From: Leifsonia sp. 1010
GTDB taxonomy: Bacteria; Actinomycetota; Actinomycetes; Actinomycetales; Microbacteriaceae
Direction of reading: 5' to 3'
NCBI RefSeq assembly: GCF_031455295.1
Contig: NZ_JAVDSL010000006.1
Location: 1-62,329, forward strand
Length of the DNA: 62,329 nt
Part shown: positions 42,545-49,811 of the stretch, piece after piece
How positions within the stretch are numbered: position 1 is the stretch's first letter
Layout: each line of letters opens with the position of its first letter
Made by a program: the position numbers and the translations under genes
The notes under the pieces: model-generated
The model's database searches: none
Told to the model about the DNA's origin: nothing
Seen by the model: the letters and a program-made list of their open reading frames with translations, nothing else

Positions 42545-43357
42545 TCACGGCGCCCCGAACCCGGCGGCGGCGAGCACCGCGCGCCCCGCGGGCCCGGTCA
42601 CGTATGCGACGAACGCCTTCCCACCCGCGGCGTTCGGCGCCTGGGCCACGACGGAGATCGGGTACACGTTGACGGTCTTCGCCGCCTCTGGAAACGGCAC
42701 GGACTCGACAGCCGAGCCGGCACCCTTCACGTCGGTGGCGTAGACGATCCCGGCGTCCGCCTCGCCCGATGTCACCTTGCCGAGGACGTCGGTCACCGAC
42801 GACTCCTGGCTCACCGGCTTCAGGGTCACTCCGGCCGACTTCTCCACCTTCTCGGTGGCGGCCCCGCACGGCACCTGCGGTGCACACACGACCGTCTTGA
42901 CGGACGGGGAGGCCAGGTCGGCGAGCCCGGTGACGTGCGCCGGGTTGCCGGGTGGCACCGCGATGGCGAGCACGTTCGTCGCGAAGTCGACGGGCGAGCC
43001 GCTAATGACCTTCGCATCCACCGCCTTCGTCATGTTCGTCTCATCGGCCGACGCGAACACGTCCGCCGGGGCTCCGGCGGTCAGCTGCGAGACCAGATCA
43101 GAGGAGCCGGCGAACGAGAACGTGACCTTGGCACCGGGATGCGCGGCTTCGAACCGCGTGCCGAGCTCGGTGAACGTCTTGGTGAGCGAGGCGGCGGCGA
43201 CCACCGTGATCGTGCCGCTGACCCGGTCTGAGGAGCGCGGAGCCGACGGCGTGGATGCGGCCGGGCTGCTGCATCCGGCGAGGGCCAGGGAGCACAGCGC
43301 ACCAGCCGCGACCGCCGCGGTCGCGAGCCTGCCGAGACGACGGGGGCGCGCGCTCAT
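42545..43357 (-). CDS. modA: Molybdate-binding lipoprotein ModA
   Basis: A 270-aa extracellular binding protein. Type II signal with lipobox LALAGC (Cys near residue 28), then a Ser/Pro-rich linker. [19 protein letters not shown] and [30 protein letters not shown] match ModA and supply the oxyanion-binding residues. [22 protein letters not shown] is the C-lobe block. ATG at 43357 overlaps the stop of the HTH-TOBE gene (ATGA), tying transporter and regulator together. Confidence 0.94.
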   Translation of the reverse strand: MSARPRRLGRLATAAVAAGALCSLALAGCSSPAASTPSAPRSSDRVSGTITVVAAASLTKTFTELGTRFEAAHPGAKVTFSFAGSSDLVSQLTAGAPADVFASADETNMTKAVDAKVISGSPVDFATNVLAIAVPPGNPAHVTGLADLASPSVKTVVCAPQVPCGAATEKVEKSAGVTLKPVSQESSVTDVLGKVTSGEADAGIVYATDVKGAGSAVESVPFPEAAKTVNVYPISVVAQAPNAAGGKAFVAYVTGPAGRAVLAAAGFGAP

Positions 43358-43758
43358 CGGGCCACCGCCGGAGCCTCGACGATGACGTTGGTCGCTTTCA
43401 CGACGGCGACGGCGACCGACCCGAGTTCGAGGCCCAGTTCGCGCACGGCCTCGCTGCTGATCAGCGACACCACGCGATGCGGGCCGCACTGCAGCTCCAC
43501 CTGCGCCATCACCCGGTCCATGACGATGTCGGTGACCAGCCCGACGAAACGGTTGCGCGCCGAGCCCGCGACGCCGGAGGGGTCGCCGGGCAGCACGGCG
43601 TTCTGCTTGGCGAGCTGCGCCAGCTCCAGTCCGTCCACGACCGTGCGACCGGCCTCGTCGCGGGAGCTGCCCAGCACGCCGCCGTCGATCCAGCGGCGAA
43701 CCGTGTCGTCGCTCACTCCGAGATAGAGCGCGGCGTCTTTGATCCGAATCTGCGGCAT
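43354..43758 (-). CDS. HTH plus TOBE (molbindin) regulator, ModE-like
   Basis: A 134-aa protein. The N-terminal 50 residues form an excisionase/MerR-like winged HTH (IRIKDAALYLGVSDDTVRRWIDGGVL). Residues about 68-130 are one TOBE domain (ARNRFVGLVTDIVMDRVMAQVELQCGPHRVVSLISSEAVRELGL) that binds molybdate. It has the ModE arrangement with different DNA- and oxyanion-binding modules. ATG at 43758 fits 7 nt behind TAAGAT; an in-frame ATG at 43767 is closer. Its stop overlaps modA, suggesting control of modABC. Confidence 0.86.
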   Translation of the reverse strand: MPQIRIKDAALYLGVSDDTVRRWIDGGVLGSSRDEAGRTVVDGLELAQLAKQNAVLPGDPSGVAGSARNRFVGLVTDIVMDRVMAQVELQCGPHRVVSLISSEAVRELGLELGSVAVAVVKATNVIVEAPAVAR

Positions 43759-43764
43759 GTATGC

Positions 43765-43783
43765 CATCTTACGACCGCAGATG
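43765..43783 (-). promoter_or_regulatory. Promoter and inverted repeat before ModE-like gene
   Basis: Minus strand TAAGAT (plus 43766-43771) is the -10 box 7 nt before the ATG. CATCT and AGATG (43765-43769 and 43779-43783) flank it as an inverted repeat with a 9-bp spacer. This may be the autoregulatory site of the HTH-TOBE protein. Confidence 0.45.
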
Positions 43784-43794
43784 CGGAAAAGTGT

Positions 43795-44208
43795 CTAGAG
43801 GCCCACCCACTCCGAGTCGCCGTCGGTGAAGTGCTGCCTCTTCCAGATCGGCACCCGCGCCTTGATGATCTCGACCAGCTCGGCGCAGGCGGCGAACGCC
43901 TCGGCGCGATGCGGGGCGGCGACCGCGGCGATCAGCGCGAGGTCGCCGATGGTGAGCGAGCCGACGCGGTGCTGCGCTGCCACCCGCAGCCCGGTGGTCC
44001 GCGCGACCTCCTCGCAGCACTCCCGGAGGAACGCCTCCGCCTCGGGATGCGCACGGTAGTCGAGCGACACGACGCCCTTTCCGCTATCGTGGTCGCGCAC
44101 GATGCCCTGGAAGGACACCACGGCCCCTGCGTCCGTGCGCCAGACGAACTCGTCGACGGTCGAGGGCTCCAGCGGGTCACCCGTGACGGTGGCCAGGATG
44201 TCGCTCAT
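43795..44208 (-). CDS. moaE: Molybdopterin synthase catalytic subunit MoaE
   Basis: A 137-aa subunit that with MoaD converts precursor Z to molybdopterin. Conserved blocks: GAVVSFQGIVRDHDSGKGVVSLDYRAHPEAE, HRVGSLTIGDLAL, VAAPHRAEAFAACAELVEIIKARVPIWKRQHFTDGDSEWVG, which includes the active-site Lys pair (KARVPIWK). Starts with ATGA overlap to moaCB. Confidence 0.95.
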   Translation of the reverse strand: MSDILATVTGDPLEPSTVDEFVWRTDAGAVVSFQGIVRDHDSGKGVVSLDYRAHPEAEAFLRECCEEVARTTGLRVAAQHRVGSLTIGDLALIAAVAAPHRAEAFAACAELVEIIKARVPIWKRQHFTDGDSEWVGL

Positions 44209-45197
44209 GCGTGGTCTCCTCCCCGCAGCTGGTCGAGCAGGTGCGGGAGCAGGTCGTCCAGCACCGCGAGTCCGTCGGCGACGCCGCCGCGCGAGCCGGG
44301 CAGGTTGACGACGAGCGTCGACCCCGCCACACCGACCAGCCCGCGACTGAGCGCGGCGAGAGGTGTGGCGGATGCGCCGCGCGCACGCAGGGCCTCGGCG
44401 ACGCCCGGAAGCTGCCGGTCGAGCACGGCGGCAGTCGCCTCCGGTGTGCGGTCGGTGGGCGAGACGCCGGTTCCGCCCGTCGTGATGAGCACGCGGGGAC
44501 CCTCGGCGGCCGCCTGGCGCAGGGCCGCATCCACGTCGGCGTCGGCGACCACGCGCACGTCGGCCGGGAGGCGACGCTCCGCCAGCCAATCGGCGATCAC
44601 CGGGCCTGTGGTGTCGTCGTAGACGCCGGTCGCAGCCCGGGTGGAGACGACGAGCACGATCGCGGGCACGGCACCGGCCGGGGCTATGGATGCGCACTCA
44701 GCCGGCGCATCCACCTCCTCGCCGTCGCGCCGCCACTCGCCGCGCTTTCCGCCGCTCTTCGCGACCAGGCGGATATCGGTGAGGCTGGCGGACGGATCCA
44801 CCGCCTTCACCATGTCGTGCAGGGTGAGGCCGGCGACCGCGACCGCTGTGAGCGCCTCCATCTCGACGCCCGTGCGGCCGTGCGTCCGGGCGACCACCTC
44901 GATGTCGATCGCGCCCGCCTCGGGGTCGAGTTCGAAGTCGACGCGCACACTGTTCAGCGGCAGCGGATGGCAGAGCGGGATGAGCTCGCTCGTGCGCTTC
45001 GCGCCGCCGATGCCCGCGATGCGCGCGGTGGCCAGCACATCCGCCTTGGGCAGGTCGTCGGCGGCGACCAGGCGGATCACCTCGGGGGTGGTCACGAACC
45101 GGCCGCGCGCGACCGCCTCGCGGTCCGTCGCGGGCTTGCCGCCGACGTCGACCATGCGGGCGCGGCCGTCGGAATCGAGGTGGGTGAGCTGCGTCAT
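44205..45197 (-). CDS. moaCB: Bifunctional MoaC-MoaB fusion
   Basis: A 330-aa fusion. Residues 1-155 are MoaC (cyclic pyranopterin monophosphate synthase): ELIPLCHPLPLNSV, ARTHGRTGVEMEALTAVAVAGLTLHDMVKA, IRLVAKSGGKRG. Residues about 180-330 are the MoaB/MogA molybdopterin adenylyltransferase domain: VLITTGGTGVSPTDRTPEAT and NLPGSRGGVADGLAVLDDLLPHLLDQL. It joins the second step of the pathway to the adenylylation step just before MoeA. Its start and stop overlap moeA and moaE. Confidence 0.95.
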   Translation of the reverse strand: MTQLTHLDSDGRARMVDVGGKPATDREAVARGRFVTTPEVIRLVAADDLPKADVLATARIAGIGGAKRTSELIPLCHPLPLNSVRVDFELDPEAGAIDIEVVARTHGRTGVEMEALTAVAVAGLTLHDMVKAVDPSASLTDIRLVAKSGGKRGEWRRDGEEVDAPAECASIAPAGAVPAIVLVVSTRAATGVYDDTTGPVIADWLAERRLPADVRVVADADVDAALRQAAAEGPRVLITTGGTGVSPTDRTPEATAAVLDRQLPGVAEALRARGASATPLAALSRGLVGVAGSTLVVNLPGSRGGVADGLAVLDDLLPHLLDQLRGGDHA

Positions 45198-46423
45198 AGT
45201 GTCCAGACTGTCACGGCGGCGCCCGCGTCGATCGCCTCGGCCTCGGCGGGCACGTCGATGAGGACGTCGGCGCGGGCCATCCCGGCGACGAGGTGCGACG
45301 ACGGGCCGGAGACGGGGGACACGGCTCCCGACCCGTCGAGACTGCCGCGGAGGAACTGGCGCTTGCCTGGAACGGACCGCAGGCCCTCGCTCAGCGCCGC
45401 CTCGACCGGGGGCACGCCCGGAAGACCGGCTGCCGCACGCAGCGGGTCGCGGAGGAACACGACGAACGACACCTGGGTGCTGACCGGGTTGCCAGGGAAG
45501 GCGAACACCGGCACGCCGCCGACCACGGCGGTCGCCTGCGGACCGCCCGGTTGCATGGCGACGGTCGTCACGTCGGCGCCATGGGGGAGGAGCACCTCGC
45601 GGACGACCTCGTAGGCCCCGCGGGAGATGCCGCCCGAGGTGATGACGAGATCGCTTTTGTGCAGCGCATCCTCGAGGATGCCCTCGAACGCCGCGGGGTC
45701 GTCGTCGCTGCTCGCGCGCACCGATACGATCGCTCCCGCCTCCTCGACGAGCGCGGCGAGGGCGATGCCGTTCGCGTCGTAGACCTGGCCGAAGGCGGGC
45801 GTGCCGGATCCGACGAGTTCTGTTCCCGTCGTCAGCACGGCCACGCGGAGGCGAGCCCGCACGCGGACGCTGGCGATCCCGGCGGCGGCGAGGGCCGCGA
45901 GGTGCCGGGGGCCGAGCCGGGTGCCGGCCGGGAGGAGCACATCCCCCCGGTGGACGTCGCTGCCGCGCTCGCGCACGTACTCGCCGACGCTGCGCGACCG
46001 GCGGATCTCGACGATCGCTCCGGCCAGGTCGTCGTCGCGCCCGAGGACGAGCTCGGTGTCCTCCACGGGCACGATCGTGTCGGCGCCCGACGGCACGGGG
46101 GCGCCGGTCATGATGCGCAGAGCGGTGCCCGCGATCAGGGTCATGGGGCTGGTGTGCCCGGCCGGGATGTCGCCGGACACCTCCAGCGCGACCGGCACCG
46201 AGCGGATGTCGGCCGCGCGCACCGCGTAGCCGTCCATCTGGGAGTTGCGGAAAAGCGGGAGGTCGACCTCCGATCGCACCTCGTCGGCGGTCACCCGGCC
46301 GAGTGCCGCCTCCAGCGGGACGGTCTCGGTGTCGGGCTCCTCGGAGAGCGGTGCGAGCATCCGCGCGATCAGGCCGGCGTGCTCTTCGACGCTGCGGGGG
46401 TTCGCGGAGGGATCGCGTGTCAT
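45194..46423 (-). CDS. moeA: Molybdopterin molybdenumtransferase MoeA
   Basis: A 409-aa enzyme that inserts molybdate into adenylylated molybdopterin. Signature: PLFRNSQMDGYAVRAADI, IMTGAPVPSGADTIVPVE, GSDVHRGDVLLPAGTRLGP, ITSGGISRGAYEVV, FAFPGNPVSTQVSFVVFL. ATG at 46423, with GATACT 6 nt upstream as a possible -10. The upstream 596 bp are non-coding and carry repeats, so moeA heads this transcription unit (moeA, moaCB, moaE) unless moeB reads through. Confidence 0.95.
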   Translation of the reverse strand: MTRDPSANPRSVEEHAGLIARMLAPLSEEPDTETVPLEAALGRVTADEVRSEVDLPLFRNSQMDGYAVRAADIRSVPVALEVSGDIPAGHTSPMTLIAGTALRIMTGAPVPSGADTIVPVEDTELVLGRDDDLAGAIVEIRRSRSVGEYVRERGSDVHRGDVLLPAGTRLGPRHLAALAAAGIASVRVRARLRVAVLTTGTELVGSGTPAFGQVYDANGIALAALVEEAGAIVSVRASSDDDPAAFEGILEDALHKSDLVITSGGISRGAYEVVREVLLPHGADVTTVAMQPGGPQATAVVGGVPVFAFPGNPVSTQVSFVVFLRDPLRAAAGLPGVPPVEAALSEGLRSVPGKRQFLRGSLDGSGAVSPVSGPSSHLVAGMARADVLIDVPAEAEAIDAGAAVTVWTL

Positions 46424-46680
46424 GCGTTCAGTATCCCGCGTCCGCCCGTCTCGCGGCGTGCCGCTTCGCGGCGCACCGGCCCCGACCAGTGCCTCCCGTC
46501 GGAGATCCCGCCCCTCCCGTCGGACATCCCGCCCCTCCCGTCGGAGATCCCGCCCCTCCGCCGGCGCATCTCCATCCCCACCGCCTCCCGTCGGAGATTC
46601 GGGCCCATTTGTCCGACCGAATGTGGTGCGCCTCCGAGGCGCGCCATCGTGCTGATCGCGCCACCCGTGCGCCGTCGCGA
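46424..46680. other. Non-coding stretch upstream of moeA
   Basis: Holds the spaced-motif element C copy 2 (46493-46617) and about 60 bp of unassigned sequence up to the 40-bp array. No protein-like ORF is present on either strand; apparent ORFs here are translations of the repeats. The proximal 70 bp should contain the moeA promoter. Confidence 0.6.
46493..46617 (-). repeat. Spaced-motif element C, copy 2
   Basis: Read on the minus strand: GTCGGAC at 46617, then ATCTCCGACGGG motifs starting at 46598, 46548, 46527 and 46506. Steps are 19, 50, 21, 21. The unit between 46492 and 46554 is an exact 21-bp tandem repeat (three copies, one substitution). Its layout matches copy 1 at 37381-37484, including GATGGAG inside the 50-bp step. 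Confidence 0.78.
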
Positions 46681-47015
46681 CATTTGCGCCAAATGTCGGT
46701 TTAGGGGAGCTCTTTCCGCACATTTGCGCCAAATGTCGGTTTAGGGGAGCTCTTTCCGCACATTTGCGCCAAATGTCGGTTTAGGGGCGTTCTTTCCGCA
46801 CGATTGCGCCAAATGTCGCTTTACGCGTGCTCTTTCCGCACATTTGCGCCAAATGTCGCGTTACGCGTGCTGTTTCCGCACATTTGCGCCAAATGTCGCT
46901 TTAGGCGTGCTGCTTCCGCACACTTGCGCCAAATGTCGCTTCACGCGCGCTATCGCGACATTCGCGCCGAATGTGCGGTCACGCGCTCGCTTTCCGCACA
47001 TTCGGCACGAATCGC
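46681..47015. repeat. 40-bp tandem array with an internal palindrome per unit
   Basis: Seven units start at 46681, 46721, 46761, 46801, 46841, 46881 and 46921, an exact 40-bp period. An eighth at 46959 comes after a 38-bp step and a half-unit at 46999. The core is ACATTTGCGCCAAATGT, a palindrome with 7-bp arms. The rest of each unit, including TTTCCGCA, varies. Units 1 and 2 are identical and divergence grows toward 47000. In unit 8 and the half-unit the arms read ATTCG/CGAAT, a compensatory change. Not CRISPR, as there are no unique spacers. Confidence 0.9.
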
Positions 47016-47019
47016 GCCG

Positions 47020-48150
47020 TCAGTAGCGCGGCATCCCGGGGTCGACGTCTCGTGCCCAGGCGTCGAGGCCGCCCGCGAGCACCAGGCCGGGCCTCCCGGC
47101 GTCGGCGAGCAGCCGCCGAGCGGTCTCGGCCCGGATGCCGTGGTGGCAGACGATCACGAGTGGCGCGTCCGGCAGCCGCTCGGCCACCCCCGCCGCGTCC
47201 CGCTCGACCACACCGAGCGGCACCAGCAGCGAGTCGGGCAGCTCGACGATGTCGGCCTCCCACGGCTCCCGCACGTCCAGCAGCGTATGCGGCTCACCCG
47301 CCACGAGCCGCGCGTGCAGCTCGGCGGGCGACATGGTGTCGGACACCCCGCAGAACAGGTCGTAGTCGATCAGCTCCGTAACCGGGGCCGCCTCCGGATC
47401 GCGCTCGTAGGCCAGCTCGCGGAACGTCCCGCGCAGCCCGTCGTGGATGACGACCCGGCCGAGCAGCGGATCGCCCGTCCCGGTCACCAGCTTGATCGCC
47501 TCGCTCACCATCAGCCCGCCGATCACGCCGCACACGGAGGGCAGCGCGCCCGCCTCGGCGCAGCTCGCCACGGTGCCGGGCGCGGGCGGCACCGGGAACA
47601 GGTCGCGGTATGTCGGCCCGTGCGCGGCCCAGCTGAGCCCCGCCTGGCCACCGGTCTGGTGCACGGCTCCCCACACGACGGGGATGCCCGCGAGGGTCGC
47701 CGCGTCATCCACCAGATACCGGGTCGGGAAGTTGTCGCTGCCGTCGAGCACCAGGTCGAACCCGGCGAGGATGCCCGGCGCGTTCTGCGATGTCAGCCGC
47801 TCGGCGTAGAGGCGCAGCTCGACCTCGTCGTCCAGCGCCCGCACGGCGTCCGCGGCGGATTCCACCTTGGCGCGCCCGACAGCGGCGGGCGTGTGGATGG
47901 CCTGCCGCGGCAGGTTGCTCGGCTCCACCCGGTCGTCGTCGACGATCCCGATCGTTCCGACCCCGGCCGACGCGAGCAGCGGGAGCACCGCCGAGCCCAG
48001 GCCGCCGGCGCCGACGACGAGCACCCGTGCTGCCCGCAGCCGGCGCTGGGCGACCGGACCGAAGCCGGGCAGCTGCGTCGTGCGGGCGTAGCGGGCCGTC
48101 CGCTCGGCGGACAGTTCGGGACCGGGTTCGACCAGAGGCGGGAGAGCCAT
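47020..48150 (-). CDS. moeB: MoeB/ThiF-type adenylyltransferase with rhodanese domain
   Basis: A 376-aa protein (MoeBR/MoeZ arrangement) that adenylates the MoaD tail and, through its rhodanese part, supplies sulfur. E1-like part: VLVVGAGGLGSAVLPLLASAGVGTIGIVDDDRVEPSNLPRQ, DGSDNFPTRYLVDDA, SCAEAGALPSVCG. The zinc-type CYRC of relatives reads TYRD. The rhodanese domain (about 280-376) has VIVCHHGIRAETARRL with the active Cys. ATG at 48150 is chosen over TTG at 48162. Ends 5 bp from the 40-bp array. Confidence 0.92.
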   Translation of the reverse strand: MALPPLVEPGPELSAERTARYARTTQLPGFGPVAQRRLRAARVLVVGAGGLGSAVLPLLASAGVGTIGIVDDDRVEPSNLPRQAIHTPAAVGRAKVESAADAVRALDDEVELRLYAERLTSQNAPGILAGFDLVLDGSDNFPTRYLVDDAATLAGIPVVWGAVHQTGGQAGLSWAAHGPTYRDLFPVPPAPGTVASCAEAGALPSVCGVIGGLMVSEAIKLVTGTGDPLLGRVVIHDGLRGTFRELAYERDPEAAPVTELIDYDLFCGVSDTMSPAELHARLVAGEPHTLLDVREPWEADIVELPDSLLVPLGVVERDAAGVAERLPDAPLVIVCHHGIRAETARRLLADAGRPGLVLAGGLDAWARDVDPGMPRY

Positions 48151-48192
48151 ACGCTCAGCCAATCACATCCACGGACACTCTCGTCCCGCCCG

Positions 48193-49719
48193 TCAGACCA
48201 CGGTGACCCGCACCGAGTGCAGGCCGGTCGCGCCGTCGGGCACGACGTCCTGCACCGCGGCCGTCTGCACCTTCCCCTTCGCGTCCGTCGCGCGGACCCG
48301 CAGCGTATGCGCGCCTGGCGTCGCCTCCCAGGCGAACCGCCACTGCCGCCAGGTGTCGGCCGAGATGGCATCGGCGAGGGTCGCCTGCTGCCAGGGCCCG
48401 TCATCCACCTTCACCTGCACCGCGCTGACGCCGATGTGCTGCGACCACGCCACGCCGGCCACCGCGACCGTGCCGGCCTTCACCTGCCGACCGGAGGCGG
48501 GCACGTCGATCCGCGACGACAGCTTCACCGGCCCGCGTTCCGACCAGCCGCGATCGGTCCAGTACGCGGTGTGCCGGTCGAAACGCGTGACCTCCATCGA
48601 CACCACCCACTTGGTCGCCGACACGTAGCCGTAGAGGCCCGGCACCACCATCCGGACGGGATAGCCGTGCTCGAGCGGCAGCGGCTGGCCGTTCATCCCC
48701 ACGGCGAGGATGGCGTTGCGCTCATCGGTCAGTGTCTCGATCGGGGTGCTCGCCGTCCACCCGTCCTGGCTTTTGGACAGCACCATGTCGGCGTCGGCGG
48801 ACGGCTTGGCGCGCGCGAGCAGGTGACGGATCGGGTAGCCGAGCCAGGTCGCGTTGCCGATCAGGTCGCCGCCGACCTCGTTGGAGACGCAGGTGAGTGT
48901 CGTCGTGGACTCCTCCAGGGGCAGCGCCAGCAGCTGGGCGAAGGTCAGCTCGACCTCGTTCTCGACCATGCCGGTGATCCGCAGTTTCCAGTCGTTCGGG
49001 TCGATCCCCGGGATCTGCAGCGCCGTGTCGATGCGGTAGAAGTCGGCGTTCGGCGTGACGATCGGCGACAGCCCCGGGATGTCGAACGACGCTCCGGCCG
49101 GGATGGGCGGGGCCGTCTCCGCCGGTTTCGGCAGCCGGATCGCCGCGCGGGTGGCGGAGGCCGCCCGGAAGCCGCCGGCCACCACCTGGCCGACGATCAG
49201 GGCGAGCGCCCCTCCGGCTGCGGTCGCCGCGGTCGAGCCGACGAACCGGCGGCGCGAGACCCGGCCGTTCGGGGCGACCCGCGTCGGCTCGGTGTCGCGC
49301 AGCATCCGCATGAGCCAGCCGAGAACCAGGATGGCGACCCCGGCCGCGAGCACCGACGGCAGCGCATCCACGATGCTGTTCCCCGAGCGGGTGAGCGCGG
49401 CCAGCACGCCGACCGCTCCGCCGAGGCCGATGAGGATGCGACCGAGCGGCGGCCGCACCCGCTCCAGCCAGCCCGCGATCCCTGCGCCGACAACCACGAC
49501 GACGGCCAGCGAGACGATGAGGAACGCCTTGTCGCCGGTGCCGAACAGGCCGATGACGGCCTCCTTCAGCCACGGCGGCGCGAGGTCGATGAGCAGCGCG
49601 CCGACCGTGAGGATCGGGCTGCCGTTCTGCACGACGAACGCGCTCACCAGCTCGGCCGCACCGACGCCCGCGACAACGCTCGCGACGCCGGCCCCGGCCG
49701 GCCGCCAGAAGTCGGACAT
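48193..49719 (-). CDS. Membrane-anchored sulfite oxidase-like molybdoenzyme
   Basis: A 508-aa protein. Four N-terminal helices (about residues 8-30, 37-58, 62-83, 90-140) precede a twin-arginine-like SRRRFVGS. The SuOx molybdopterin domain follows, with cofactor Cys in TTLTCVSNEVGGDLIGNATW. The C-terminal Ig-like dimer domain holds GVAWSQHIGVSAVQVKVDDGPW. The enzyme domain is likely extracellular. ATG at 49719, 6 nt behind TAGGTT (minus strand). Its 3' end is 42 bp from moeB, so enzyme and cofactor genes are probably co-transcribed. Substrate unknown. Confidence 0.9.
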   Translation of the reverse strand: MSDFWRPAGAGVASVVAGVGAAELVSAFVVQNGSPILTVGALLIDLAPPWLKEAVIGLFGTGDKAFLIVSLAVVVVVGAGIAGWLERVRPPLGRILIGLGGAVGVLAALTRSGNSIVDALPSVLAAGVAILVLGWLMRMLRDTEPTRVAPNGRVSRRRFVGSTAATAAGGALALIVGQVVAGGFRAASATRAAIRLPKPAETAPPIPAGASFDIPGLSPIVTPNADFYRIDTALQIPGIDPNDWKLRITGMVENEVELTFAQLLALPLEESTTTLTCVSNEVGGDLIGNATWLGYPIRHLLARAKPSADADMVLSKSQDGWTASTPIETLTDERNAILAVGMNGQPLPLEHGYPVRMVVPGLYGYVSATKWVVSMEVTRFDRHTAYWTDRGWSERGPVKLSSRIDVPASGRQVKAGTVAVAGVAWSQHIGVSAVQVKVDDGPWQQATLADAISADTWRQWRFAWEATPGAHTLRVRATDAKGKVQTAAVQDVVPDGATGLHSVRVTVV

Positions 49720-49724
49720 GGGGC

Positions 49725-49731
49725 AAACCTA
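49725..49731 (-). promoter_or_regulatory. -10 box TAGGTT for leaderless molybdoenzyme gene
   Basis: On the minus strand TAGGTT (plus 49726-49731) is followed by 6 nt and the ATG at 49719, the same spacing as the other leaderless starts here. Confidence 0.5.
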
Positions 49732-49811
49732 TGACCGTCGCCTGGGCGCGCGCCACGAGCGGGTCCGCCGCGCCACGCGCGGCCGCCGCGACGTGGGAGG
49801 CTGGGGGCATC

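Noticed and set aside
46681-47015. CRISPR array
   Set aside because: The 40-bp units follow each other without unique spacers, and no cas gene is present in the window.
46804-49734. Long plus-strand ORF of 976 codons through the array and moeB/molybdoenzyme region
   Set aside because: It is antisense to two well-supported genes; its composition (His/Arg/Gln-rich) is the typical shadow of high-GC coding sequence.
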